Positions 13,232 to 24,609 of a stretch of 64,000 nt of DNA are shown here, piece by piece. Both the position numbers and the translations under genes were made by a program. The notes under the pieces were generated by a model. That model was given only the letters and a program-made list of their open reading frames with translations, did not search any database and was not told the origin of the DNA. Positions within the stretch are counted from its first letter, which is position 1; each line of letters begins with the position of its first letter. The stretch covers positions 7,121,001-7,185,000 of the forward strand of contig NC_060026.1 in NCBI RefSeq assembly GCF_021134715.1. Reading direction: 5' to 3'. Source of the DNA: Daphnia pulex (taxonomy: Eukaryota > Arthropoda > Branchiopoda > Diplostraca > Daphniidae).

Positions 13232-14285
13232 TGTAGTGTAGCTATATTATGTATCCCGTAGCGTAGCATCATGTAATAGGATATGCCACACGCTGCTATA
13301 TAACGCGCTGCCCCTTGTATTCATTAGGGCATTCACAGTATTCATTCATAGTAGTGCAGTAATTCATAACATGTACCGTTCACCGTGTAGGCCTAGAGAG
13401 CTTAAAAGTGAATACACATAAAAGAATATTACACTGGTGACGAGGCAAAGTAAGTTTTAACCTTTACATTTAATAATGGAATTGATACCAGTCCGAACAG
13501 TTTCAAATTCATTGTGATCAACATACCGCGGGCTTGAGATGGGAAAAGTGGATTCTTGCTTGGAATGTAGTCTAAAAAAATGCAGACTCAGCCGACCAAA
13601 AAACGGCTACCGACAAGCGAAGACTGGCCTTACTGCTTCATTACGCAGGAAACGAAGTTAAAGACGAATTCGACACCCTGCCCGATGAGCAAGGCGATAG
13701 AAATACTTACTTACTTTGAAGTATTTAATTTCCGAGGATCCAGACAAGAATAACAGGCGAAAACATTGATGCTTTTGCAACAAGACTCCGTCAACTCGTA
13801 ACAACGTGTGATTTTAATTATTCTGACTTAGAAATTAAATTACAGATTATTCAAGGCTATAAGTCAAGCAACTTCCGAAAATTGTGCTTAAGAGATCAAC
13901 TTTCCCCACAAAAAATGCTAGAAAATGCGCGCGCAGCAGAAGCCGCTGATCGCTATGCAGAAGGCGTTGAACAGTCAACGAAACAAGCCACTAACTCGGT
14001 AAATAATCAAGAGATAATTTTAAATTAAGGTAACACAAAGAAACCAGAGTCAACGGAAAGAAGAAGACGTCAAAATGTCGCAAATGAGGACAATGGCATC
14101 ACACAGGAAGTCCGTGTCCGACAAAAGGAAAATGTCGAAAATGTGGATATAACTGGCCGCATGCCAAATTAAAACCATGCTCGGAAAAGGAAAAAGGTAG
14201 GAAATGTAAGTCTTGTGGAATGTTGAATCATTTCATCAAATGCTGCAGGAACGAGAAAGCCAATCCGGGAAAGCAATAGCACACC
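13232..14285 (+). mobile_element. Decayed Ty3/gypsy retrotransposon: LTR-like leader plus gag remnant
   Basis: A TG-starting LTR-like stretch (about 13232-13434) ends in ATTACA and is followed by a TGGTGACGAGG leader, as in many Ty3/gypsy elements. Downstream, in a broken frame, the sequence encodes a gag-like region: LLHYAGNEVKDEFDTLPDEQ near 13640-13695, then IDAFATRLRQLVTTCDF near 13770-13825 and a long helical stretch to about 14010. Two cysteine clusters near 14135-14265 (C-x2-C spacing with later H and C residues) look like zinc knuckles. Several stops and frameshifts are present. No pol region or 3' LTR follows, so this is a truncated, dead copy. Family-level placement is from these motifs only. 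Confidence 0.65.
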
Positions 14286-14519
14286 AGACAAGTCAACGAC
14301 CGAGACAGCTCGAGTGACGAGTCGACTTGAGAAATTAGTCCAATCAGATCGGATGACAGGCCAATCACACACATTAAGCTATGTGGTGGAAAATGCAAGA
14401 TGATGATCGAAAATTGTAATGGCAGCATAATTTATAGCATTGAGGGAGATGTTTTTTATTTCAAAGAGACATATTTGAACAAATTGTATTGTGTTGTTTT
14501 AATTTAAATTTAAAACAAA

Positions 14520-14720
14520 TGCTGGCTCTTCCCCGAAAATTTATAAAGAGTCGTAGAACTTTTCTCGTTGATCATTTTGAATAAAGGATCAAGTTTTTGA
14601 AAATGACGGTAGTAACCGTAAAACGCGTTCAACGTTTTGAGTTTTACGTGTCTGACTTTCAGCCCAAGCAAGCCAGTAAGGGGGTCGAGCGGGGGGGGGG
14701 GGCTGCGCACACCCAAGGGA
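14520..14720. repeat. Dispersed repeat, family B (copy 1)
   Basis: It shares a core of CCGTAAAACGCGTTCAA, GTTTTGAGTTTTACG and GCCCAAGC plus a CTGCGC-CACCC end with 16848-17060, in the same orientation. It has a poly-G run of about 12 near 14691. No coding potential is seen. Confidence 0.5.
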
Positions 14721-14899
14721 AAGGGGAATTATGATAAGTAATTTAGAAAGTTTCTAATTTCTATTGCCATGGTTATGGGAAGGTCATTTTAATTATTTCC
14801 ACCCCGTGCGCCTTTTTCTCTGTTAAACAGGGAAATCGCGCGCTTATGGGGGGGGGGGACTACAACCCGGCGTGGGTGGAATGGGGGGGGGGAGAAAGG

Positions 14900-15319
14900 G
14901 ACTAGAACGGACAAAAAAATATATTCTGTTTTCAATTCACAATTGACTAGATTAAATATTACGGAAAAAATCTTAAAATGAAAACTGTTGTTGAGCTTGT
15001 GAAGCTCTCCATTTCAAAGTTTTTTGCGTCTTCTTACCTTAACCCGTTCTGTAGTTATCCCTCCCCCTCAAAGTACCCTAATTTTCATGGAGTTCTATAG
15101 TGTTCAAACTTGGGGATCCATTTTAAACTTACCCTTTCCTTGATCGGAAAAATAAAAAATAAAATTAGCTTAATGCTACCCATAATGGCTAAGGCAAAAA
15201 AAAATTTTGTCTCGATCCGACGAAAATTGGATTTTTGGGAACGCCGAGAAAAAACGCCTTTCCCCATAAGGTTCTCTCTCGCGCTCACACGTTCCCAAAC
15301 TTTAGGTAGGTACTGTAAG
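14900..15319. repeat. Family A element, right-hand part
   Basis: The right end (GGTTCTCTCTCGCG, then GTTCCCAAACTTTAGG, then TAGGTACTGTA) matches the family A ends at 5929 and 3756. The block near 15115-15200 resembles 7690-7760. The left end was not found, so this is probably truncated or interrupted. Confidence 0.5.
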
Positions 15320-15385
15320 AGTTCTCTGCACCTCGGGATTCAAAATACTGACCACTAGACTATATGAGAGGGCCTATAGCATGTC
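15320..15385 (-). repeat. Truncated tRNA-like sequence (pseudo-tRNA or SINE head)
   Basis: On the minus strand the sequence contains CTCATATAGTCTAGTGGTCA, an A-box-like 5' half of a tRNA. This runs almost directly into TTTTGAATCCCGAGG and GCAGAGAAC, resembling a T-arm and acceptor end. The anticodon arm is missing, so it cannot be a working tRNA. It abuts the end of the family A element. Confidence 0.35.
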
Positions 15386-16096
15386 CCTCGGTCTAAAGTG
15401 AAGGACAAGAACGCGTAGCTTCGCTGTCATCCACCAGGAGCGCGAGGGAGAAGTGATAAAAAACACTCCCGCGGGCTCGAATCACGCAGGAGGCATCCTC
15501 GCTGCATCCGCTACGCAGCCGCTTGCATCGGAAAAGTTATCGGTAATAAATATAATAAAAGAAGCATCGCATTCAGGGTTCAAAACGACAAACTTTCGTG
15601 TCACAGGCTGGCTCTATACTACAACGTTGCGTCCCCGTATTAACCAGCCAACGTGTTTGATCTCAAATAGGCTATGTTAATCCTCTAGTCGATAAGCATG
15701 CTCAAAAAGTGGAACGTGACGTCTAAATTTGGCGAAGCACTTGTTGTAACGTGCTGGCGTGCGGACTTGACGGTGCGTGCTGGTGCGCCAGCTGAGACCA
15801 GGTCTTCGTTTTTTAGTTAATAACATGAATTTCTAAGACGGTAGAGCAGTAGACTACTATGAGGAGGGTATAGTGAGCTCTGATGTTCGCGACTCATCCT
15901 TCCTTACTCTTTGTTTCTTTTTTATATTAACTTTTTTAAAATAAATTCATCGAAACAAAATTATGATATTTTTTTATCAGGAAACCTAACGTTAAGGTAG
16001 ATTCTTTTAATACTATGGAAAAGAGAAACAAACGGAAGGACATAACACACCGACCAGAGGGATATATTACCTAGCTGTATCAAATGGTCATCGAGG

Positions 16097-16673
16097 GCTT
16101 ATGGAAGGAATTAACTGGGAGCGCAGCAACCATAAGTTTGATGACTCTCGTTCGATGTTGCCATCTTGGATGGTTATATTCCCACCTTTGGTGCAGCCGT
16201 AACCCCAAAGCATTGGCATGTTTTATTTTTGTTTTCCTTAAGCAAGGGGATGAAAGGGGGTACGAATTGAAAGACAAAGAAGAGTGAAAAAAGAGGAACC
16301 GACCCCTTTCTTCCCCCTGTATTCTTCCCTTCGTTCATTGCTCAATGGAAAGAACCCCACAATTCTAATGTTTTTTTGTAAAAGGGTACGAAAGGAAGGA
16401 CAGTCAAGGAAGGGAAAGAATAGAGTGGGGAAGAAAGGGGTCGGTCTCTCTTTTTTCACTCTCTTTTGTCTTTCCATTCGTACCCTTTTCTTATGGACAA
16501 TGTCAATGCTTTTTGGTTTGAGGTTGCACCAATCTGGGATTTAAACTATCCAAGATGGCAACCTCGAATCACTCTACAGATATTATTTGATAGACTATTT
16601 TTATATTATTTGATAGCCTTGCCAGAGCCATTTACTACGGTTACCGGTCTCAACGTTAATGGCTTCCATAAGC
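16097..16673. repeat. Fold-back element of ~0.58 kb
   Basis: The outer sequences GCTTATGGAAG (16097) and CTTCCATAAGC (ends 16673) are inverted copies. So are the inner blocks around TTGCCATCTTGGATGG, AAAGCATTGGCA, GGGTACGAATTGAAAGACAAA and GACCCCTTTCTTCCCC. Together they make almost the entire element one imperfect hairpin with a centre near 16360. No coding sequence is present. Confidence 0.65.
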
Positions 16674-16847
16674 TTTTGGCGTCGTCTTGAATTCCTATTG
16701 ACAATCACTGCCACCTGGTGGGTGTGTAAAACGCTCTGACTCTGTCACGCGCCAGTCTTACTACCAATTTGAAATGTCTAACAGCTTTGACACGTTTGGG
16801 GGTTTTTGCTTTTTGACTATTAACTTTAGTACTTATTCTAGTGGCTG

Positions 16848-17060
16848 TTCCCTAGCAAGACAAGTTTTCTGCTATCGAAAAAAGATTTTATTTTAATATA
16901 GGGTTTAGGGTGTGCAAATGAGCGGGAGTGCCCGTAAAACGCGTTCAAAGTTTTGAGTTTTACGGAGCTGACGCACTGCCCAAGCCGGCCTAAAGGGAGG
17001 TCAAGTGGAGGGGACTGCGCGCACCCCTGGGAGAGGGGTGAGTGAATGGGGGGTATACCT
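16848..17060. repeat. Dispersed repeat, family B (copy 2)
   Basis: It has the same core as 14520-14720, in the same orientation, with substitutions: CCGTAAAACGCGTTCAAAG and GAGTTTTACG, then GCCCAAGC and a GC-rich CTGCGCGCACCCC end. The surrounding bases do not help define the full unit. Confidence 0.5.
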
Positions 17061-17100
17061 GGGCCATACCATACGATGCCATATTTCCTCTTTGCCACCA

Positions 17101-17365
17101 TATCAACAGTGGTCCAATGGTCAGCAGCCCGTGATGTAATACTAAGGGTCCGATGTTCGAATCTCGGACAAGTCGAAATATAAATTTAAAAAATTGAATT
17201 TTATAAAGACAATTGCATTCTATATCATCCCGTCACTTGTTGCTGGCTAGCTACATACGGATCATGCATTCCCTATATCAAAACATGTCAACGGTAGTCT
17301 AATGTTCAGTAATCCGCGCTGCCATTCTAAAGTACTCAAGTTCGAATCTCGGTCGAGTCAGTTGG
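17101..17365 (+). repeat. Two tRNA-derived SINE-like heads in tandem
   Basis: Two related units start near 17105 and 17285. Each has an A-box-like GTGGTCCAATGGTCAGCA or GGTAGTCTAATGTTCAGTA and, about 35 bases later, a B-box-like TTCGAATCTCGG. This is the spacing of an internal RNA polymerase III promoter. Each is followed by an AT-rich tail. They do not fold as full tRNAs by eye, so they are best read as SINE heads or pseudo-tRNAs. Confidence 0.45.
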
Positions 17366-17850
17366 AACAAAGTGAAACAAAATTCAATTATTGACAAAAT
17401 TAACTTCAAAAGCATCCGGAGTTAATGAAAGTGGAAGATCGGTGGTCGAACATTTCAAAAATGTTAGATTTCACTGATTTTGAAGCTCTTCGTCATTTCT
17501 ATCTTCTTCCCTTGTCCTCTCCACAGTCATCACGATATTTTCGCGGTCGTGAAGAGTTACCATGGTGCGTGAATCTCGGACATCTTAAAATATTTCAAAA
17601 AATCGTCTTGGATTCGGAAAGAGGGATGAACGGGCTACATTTTCTATAAATTAGTTTTTTATTGAAGGCCGAATATACGGCGAAAAGCGATGTAGACGGA
17701 GGGGGAGACTTTGGGTTTTCGTGATATTTCACGATTTTCAACCGTGATTATCTCGTGAACGAAAAAAGATAAAAATCCGGACTTTATTCCGTTAGAATTG
17801 CCTTGCGATTCTGAGCAGAATAGACCTAGTCCGGATTTTTAGAGTCCTTT

Positions 17851-19071
17851 GGGGACGTCCATAAATTACGTAACGGTATTTTCGGCATTTTTTGACAAAC
17901 CCCCCTCCCTCCCCTATGTAACAAAGTGTAACAAAAGTACGAACCCCCCCCCCCTAAAAATACGTAACAATTTTCTAACCCCCCCTTTTTCAAATTTAAA
18001 TGCAATTTTTTCTAATAGAAATTTAAAGAAATCTTTAAAATTTTTATCTGTATTTAAAAACCACTTTTACACAGCGTTATCGACTACAAAATGATACATC
18101 TTTAATAATTACGTATTTTACAAAAGAAGATCATTATTCGTTCGTCTCTTTTAAGAAAATTACTATTTAATATGTTGATTTTTTACCGCTAGATGGCCTT
18201 TGTAATAGCCAAAATTGTACCACAGACTAAGAATAGAAAGACCACGATCGTCCCTATAGGGCTGAGAGGAACCGTCTTGGATCATGCTCGTGGCTCCCGC
18301 TGCGGCGCTGCGATCGATTTAGAGGAGACTTTTCGGTGAATTTTCCTTTATCCCTACTGATTAGTCTTCACACACCTTAATTTTAAAAATTTACTATTTG
18401 TGCTACATTTTTACTTTTCCCTGTGTAATTTTGTTCGTGATTTCTTGATTATGCAATAAAAATGTCAAATAAATTGATTGATTTATTTGTGCCTTAAAAA
18501 ATTGGTTTTTTAGACACCCTTTCTCGCTTATTTTGTGACGATTTATAGTGAATCGTGAAACGCTGGACTAATAGACTATTCATTTGGCGCCTAAATTATC
18601 CTGAATTCCAAACGACACAAGAATCCAGCGTTTCACCATTCATTATAAATCGTCATAAAATAAGCGGGAAAGGGTGTCCATAAAACCAATTTATTACGGC
18701 ACAAATAAATAAACCAATTTATTTGACATTTTTATTGCATAATCAAGAAATCACGAACAAAATTACACAGGGAAAAGTAAAAATGTAGCACAAATAGTAA
18801 ATTTTTAAAATTAAGGTGTGTGAAGACTCTAATCAGTAGGGATAAAGGAAAATTCACCGAAAAGTCTCCTCTAAATCGATCGCAGCGCCACAGCGGGAGC
18901 CACGAGCATGATCCTCATTGGCTGTATAGGAGATAGTCGTCTTTCTATTCTTAGTCTGTGATTGTACGTAACGCAGCGCAAAACCCCTTCCCTCCCCATA
19001 GTAACAAACCGTAACATTTTCTTCAACCCCGTCCCTCCCCCGAACCTGTTACGTAATTTATGGACGTCCCC
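17851..19071. mobile_element. Non-autonomous DNA transposon with long fold-back arms
   Basis: The ends are perfect inverted copies beginning GGGGACGTCCATAAATTACG. A second, longer pair of arms (about 18210-18575 and 18640-18960) is nearly identical in inverted order. It includes the blocks CATGCTCGTGGCTCCCGCTG, GATCGATTTAGAGGAGAC and AAGCGGGAAAGGGTGTCC or their complements. The left side has about 230 bp not matched on the right. C-rich runs flank the outer arms. No transposase and no clear target duplication were found. Confidence 0.7.
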
Positions 19072-19387
19072 TTTTCCGGATTACGATCCCAAAACGACCT
19101 CCGGAAAAAAGGGGGTATTTCGGTGCGGTTGAGTGGGAGATCGCTTGTTAAAATTAATTACATGAACTTTGCATACAAAATAATTCTACACAAAATAAAA
19201 AAGTTACAAGTTGAAATTTTTTTTAAACACATAAATGTAGAGCTTCAAAGGGGTAATCCCATAAGACCCCATGTTAAACTAGGCCGTCTAGTTACACACC
19301 CGGCCAGAGTTGCCGATTTCGACGATTCCAATTTTCTTGCCATTCTGACAGCCGTCGGCTCTGGGAAGTACTCGTACCAGAGCTATA

Positions 19388-19640
19388 GAATCCCTGGTCG
19401 GTTCTCGGCTGTGTTGGCTTCCCTATCCCGGTTTCAGGGTAAACGTGGTCCGTTTTGGAAACTGGAATGAGCGCTCTAGTGAGTGTGTCAGCTACTACGC
19501 TCAGCTACTTTTGAGAGCCTAGATGGCTCTGTTTCTAGTTTCCAATGACAGGCCCCGCCCTAAAACCCCCTGAAAATCGGACCACGTTTACCCTAAAATC
19601 GAGATGGGGAAGCCAACACGGCCGAGAACCGACCAGGTAT
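19388..19640. repeat. Small palindromic repeat
   Basis: The left arm TAGAATCCCTGGTCGGTTCT, continuing into CTCGGCTGTGTTGGCTTCCC, is answered by GGGAAGCCAACACGGCCGAG and AACCGACCAGGTATCTA on the right. The inner GGTAAACGTGGTCCG pair is also inverted. The centre is about 19515. The overlapping reading frame at 19060-19470 is a by-product. Confidence 0.6.
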
Positions 19641-20105
19641 CTATTGCTCTGCTCGTACCAGTAATCCTATACCATGGCCTTGCTACTGAAATAACTTACA
19701 ACTAACTAGTTATAAAAATTAAGAGGGAAATAAAAACGTAAGAACCCAAGAATCTAAAAATATTTTATTAAAAAAAAAAAAAAAAATAGTAAAGAAAAAA
19801 AAAACCATAACAAAAGGTCGGACCTAGAGCGAAACTCGCGAGCGAAGTGGGCATAGAGGGGTCGGATTTTAAATAACGAGTAATCGTCAAATATCTCTCC
19901 ATCTTTGAATTAAGAACATGATGCTTTAAATTTTCATGTATTATTAATACCAACACACAATAACCACGAAGTATCTTTAACTGAGCCACAAAATCATTGT
20001 TGCTAAAGCAATTTTATCCCATGTTAAGCTTTAAAAAAAAACCTCTTTTTCAGACCGTAGTGGTTGAAAACAATTTCAAATTCGCTCACTCTTTTTACCC
20101 TTTTT

Positions 20106-23100
20106 CTATATGTAACTTTGTTTCCCAAAGAGTTTCTTCTCGACAAAGGGTTGATCAATACTCATTAAGGGCAGAATAGAAGTCTTGATGTTGAGATAAA
20201 TGCAGGGGAAGAGTAGTTCCTGTTGAGCTAGAAGCTGTTTTATTCGATGTCTTTCCTTAGGAGCTTCGAAACAAGCAGGGCAGTTTTCTGGTATAACTGG
20301 AAGACGAGTCTCGCTGGCAAATTGGCGAAGTTCTTTTTCCCGAACGTAGACGAACGGCCGTATGATTTTTAAATCTCTCTCGCGATTAGCATAAGCGGCT
20401 TTCATGGTTCTCAGGCGTCCATTGTGGAAGGTCGACATAAGAAAGCTCTCAGCTAAATCATCTAAATGTTGGCCTAAGGCTATTACATTGAAACCATGAT
20501 TTCGCGCAGTTGCATATATTCGGCCTCCTAATGAATTATTAGAATAAGAATTATGTATATTTACACACATTTGATCAAAAACAAAACTTACGCTTTAGCC
20601 TACTACAAAAGCTGCAAATAGAATCGACGTCGGGGATATCCATGGCTTTTGTGATGATACCTAACAAAGCAAAAAAAGAAAGAAGATTGTTAAAGGCGTT
20701 TGTAATGCCCTTTCAAGTAGGATATTTAATACATTGCCGCTCATAGAAGTAAGGAATCCCAAGCTGTTCCATGTAAGGAATAAGTGGTGAAGGGTCATAC
20801 GAGGAGCTTCCAGGATCAACAGTTATGGCCCCTATATCAAAACTAATGCCAAATCCTTTACTCTGTTTCTGGTACTGACGAAGGGTGTGTAGAAGAGAGA
20901 GCGAGTCCTTTCCGCCAGAAACGCAAACGAGCACACGATCACCGTTGCTGATCATCTTGTAACGCAATAGTGCCTCCAATGTCGGTTTCATAATGTTTTT
21001 CATTGGTGACATCCACAGTCGTGAACTCGCATTCCTCGCAATGGTTTTCATAGCCAGTGCTCTCGACTCTTCATCTTCATCATCGTCGAAATTGAGAGCA
21101 TCCATTAAGAAGCTTTCTGATTCGTCTGGAGATTCATCGTCGTAACGGTCCTTATCATTATCCTTGCTTTCAACGTAACTTCTGTCTTTTTCCGTTTCAC
21201 TATCTCCGTTCCGTTCTACCATGGGTGTGATTTCGTCGGAAGATATTTTAGACCCATTTCTACGGGACGGAACGGTGGAGTAATGTTGTAAATGGTATTC
21301 ATGGGTGCTAGAGGCATATTCTCGTGGATGGAAAGGTGTCACGATCTTTGGCAGTACAACTCCACTAAGAAGATCTTTGGCTTCACTTGACAAAAGAAAC
21401 CATCGGAGCTCAGACGCTTCAGTATTGAAACCTTGCCGCTGATCTGGAATAATCATCGTTGAAGTCACTTGCAAAGCTCGTGCAAAAATTTCTTCTCCTT
21501 GTCTTAGGCAATCGTCGTAGTCGGTCGGTGCATTTTGCGTGTCAGGAACTCTAGGATGGCGGACTATCATATGGCCTAGATTGAAGTCAATATTGCCAAT
21601 CCACTTTCGATTCTTGAATGACTAAAAATAAATATTGCAAATGTAAGTTTAAGCACAAACGTAAAACAACCAAAAAATAAAATTTAAAAAATTACTGACC
21701 AACTGAGTGTGATGATGCCATTCGCCAGTTTCGGCATTCATTTGATAATGAGGCAACATGGTCCAGCCGTTTTTAGCAACAGCAATAACTGCATTTATGA
21801 TAAATTCGACTTCCGAATCGGAAGCAAAGTAAGGTAAATTTAAGCGTGCAAACCCCGGACGGAGAATTTCGTAGCATGAATGCTCTTCTTTACGCCGCAG
21901 ATGTGTTCTGTCCAAACGGTTATCTTCGACCAGAATTTCTTGATAACGATGAGAGAGAGTTTCGTCAATTCCAAGTAAATCTTGAGCGTACGGGCCGGCG
22001 CAAGCACAGCCTCCACGAGCTTGGATTCCATACATGTCGTTCAGTAAAGCACAAACGAAATTGTGGTGTAAATAATATCCAGTAGTTAAATTACGAACCA
22101 TAAACGAAAAAACCGCCAACCGCGGTGCTTTTGTACTTCCAAGCAGAATAAGTTCCGGAATGCTTTTCCATTTTGAATAAGCGAGTTGAACGAGGTCTTC
22201 TTCGCGCTCCATAATCCACTCAGATGTGACATTTTCCTTCAATTTTAGCACTACACCAGCTCGAATACTTTCCACAATAGCTGGAGTTCCCCCTTCTTCT
22301 CTCATTTCTGCATCGCGCAAATACAGATGAGCTTCTCTGTCTACAAAGAATACAGTCCCTCCTCCAGCACCGTTGGGAATATGATTTTGAAGTAGAGATT
22401 TCTTGACAACGAGGATCCCCGGAGTTTGTACGCCACCAACAAATTTGTGCATAGAGAAATATATCGCATCCTTATGAGCAACACCTGATGGATAATCAAC
22501 AGTGGTGGGATTCATAGCTATTTTGACATATGGAGCAGCCGTCGCGTAATCCCAGAAAGAAAGAGCTCCGAATCGACGTAGTAGTGCGGTTATCTGCATA
22601 TCCTGATACAAAGTACCAGTAATATTAGACGCAGCAGAAAAACAGCCAATCATTTTCCGATTCTCTTTTTTTGCTGTTGTCAATGAAAATTCCAATTCAG
22701 ACATGTCCAGAAGGCCATTTGAATCTTCCTTGATACGAACGACTTTTGCCGCTATTTCCCTCCATGGTATAAGATTGGAATGATGTTCATTGGCACCTAC
22801 AAACACCTACATTAAAATAGATTACAGGCTTAAAATGTTTGTTGAACACGTTTTGTTTAATTGATAACTTACAATTGGTGGTTCGGTGAGATCCAGTCCA
22901 TTGATTAGCTTGTGAACGGCTCCAGTACAGCCACTACCTACAAATATCACAGCATCATCTTCAGATGCTCCAAGTGCATTTCTAAAGATTTCTCTAGCCT
23001 CATGACGAAACAGAGTTGTTTGCAAAGAAGTTACTGAAGTAGTTGTGTGGGTATTTCCATATGTAGGTAGGACTTCATTCATAATATAGTTTTCAATGCA

Positions 23101-23421
23101 ATGCAACGACTTTCCTGAGGCAGTGTAATCACAGTAAACTACTTTTCTCTTTCCGAAAGGACTCACAAAATAATTTTTTTTTCCAATGATATTTTCATCG
23201 ATGAAGGCTGCTAACTTAGGTGATGTCTCAAAATCAGGTCCCTCAGTTTGGCAAGTTCTACCATCCTGCTTTTGGGGAAATTGAACTCCAGAATTTTCTA
23301 CTTCACTTTGCGTTGCAATGTTATTATCGAAGACAAGTTCTCCGCGTGATTTGTATGCTTCAGACAAATCATAAAACTTCCTATCCATAACTCCCTCGAG
23401 ATGCTTCGTCATTTTCGTCAC
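20106..23421 (-). CDS. Fused class V aminotransferase (cysteine-desulfurase-like) and TtcA-type tRNA thiolase
   Basis: Five exons on the minus strand (23421-22873, 22806-21700, 21621-20733, 20660-20592, 20527-20106), with 64-78 nt GT-AG introns and matching phases, give 1011 aa. Residues about 70-530 are a PLP-dependent class V fold: VGSGCTGAVHKL, a pyridine-binding Asp269 in FWDYATAAP, Lys304 in FSMHKFVGG as the Schiff-base lysine, and GGCACAGPY (Cys450/452) in the loop where cysteine desulfurases hold their catalytic cysteine. An acidic linker (about 690-745) leads to a PP-loop ATPase with SGGKDS at 787-792, C864-SF-C867 and C954-PA-C957. These cysteines match the positions TtcA uses for its iron-sulfur cluster. 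Inferred role: cysteine sulfur is mobilised by the N-terminal half and used by the C-terminal half to thiolate RNA. Start chosen as the first ATG in frame (23421); Met at 23412 is an alternative. No presequence is obvious. Confidence 0.85.
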
Positions 23422-23652
23422 AAATCCAAATTCTTAAAACGAATACTAGTTGAAAAGGTTGTATAACGTTTCACTTGTACACAGATCACAGTTATTCCGA
23501 TTAAATTCGTTCTACCTCCAATTCATACCACTCATTTAAGTCATTTTAACATTTTTCCACGTGTTTACAAAACGAAAAAACTAATTCGTATTAAAGATGA
23601 TAGATGGCGTTATATTATCAGACGAAAAGATATGATAAGTGACGATAAATGA

Positions 23653-23661
23653 TAATTTACA
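23653..23661. repeat. Target-site duplication TAATTTACA, left copy
   Basis: TAATTTACA directly precedes the GGGCGTCCC terminus at 23662 and is repeated exactly at 34383-34391, directly after the GGGACGCCC terminus. A perfect 9-bp direct repeat at exactly these two points marks one insertion event. Confidence 0.85.
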
Positions 23662-23667
23662 GGGCGT

Positions 23668-24609
23668 CCCTAAACTGCGAAAGCGAAACGCGAAACGCGA
23701 AACGCCTAAAATGCGGAAAAGCTGTGCGAAACGGACCAAAATTTTGGGACCGTTTCGCGGTACCAAATGCCGGAGGGCATACTAAAGAGCGAAACATCTT
23801 GCGAAACAAAAAGTTTTCCTTTTCCCCACAAGAGGTCCAAATTGACGGAGATTGCCGCCATTTTTCATTGTCTCCCGCTATGATGAGGCATTAAAGGAGG
23901 AAGGGGGGCAATCAAATTCGATTTCTTCGGCCACTACCCCTGTTATGTTTTAATGCGCATTTTACGATTAAACTAATGAAAGACATAGAGCAGCACGGTA
24001 TGGTGATATTTGTAAATACTAAATAATAATATGGGGATAATGGCACAGGGATTACTATACATTACATTAAATTATTTAAATCAACTAGTAGGCTACGTGA
24101 TTGTTCCGGCTACGTGCATAAAGGAAAAATCGGCCATTGCAGCATGAGTGCCTTAAATCAAGCTAAAAATCAAAGCTCCCATGTTCCAAATCAAGCTAAA
24201 ATTTAATCAGCTAAAACTTTCCTTAAAATTAAGAATGTTAATCTGATTGATACATGAAAACGAGAAGTTCCATTAATTTTTTTATACCAATCTTTTAATT
24301 AAAAACACCTATTGCATTCAAGGTATTCCGTATTCATGGTCAACACACAAATAGACCGGCCATAAGGCATAAAATGCGCGAAACTCGAAGTCTCGAAAAA
24401 TTGAAACTCTTAACTTTTGTTGATGGCGTCCATTGTCGTCTGCTACCAAGACGTTTACACTGCGACGTTTCGCACACACCGATTTCGCAGTTTAGTACGG
24501 ACCCAAAGACTAAAATGCGAAACAGGGTCCCAACTTTTGGGACCGTTTCGCACAGCTGTTTCGCATTTTAGGCGTTTCGCGTTTCGCGTTTCGCTTTCGC
24601 AGTTTAGGG
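23668..24609. repeat. Fold-back insert near the left end of the large transposon
   Basis: Inverted arms of about 93 bp (23668-23760 and 24517-24609) start CCCTAAACTGCGAAAGCG. They contain three tandem GAAACGC units followed by CCTAAAATGCG and a CTGTGCGAAACGG block. The interior is AT-rich and noncoding. It interrupts the long arm of the large element between its terminal 11 bp and position 24609. It may be a separate nested element or a rearranged terminus. Confidence 0.6.

Noticed and set aside
19060-19470. 136-aa plus-strand frame
   Set aside because: It starts in the end of the fold-back transposon and runs into a separate palindrome. No domain or splice structure is visible.
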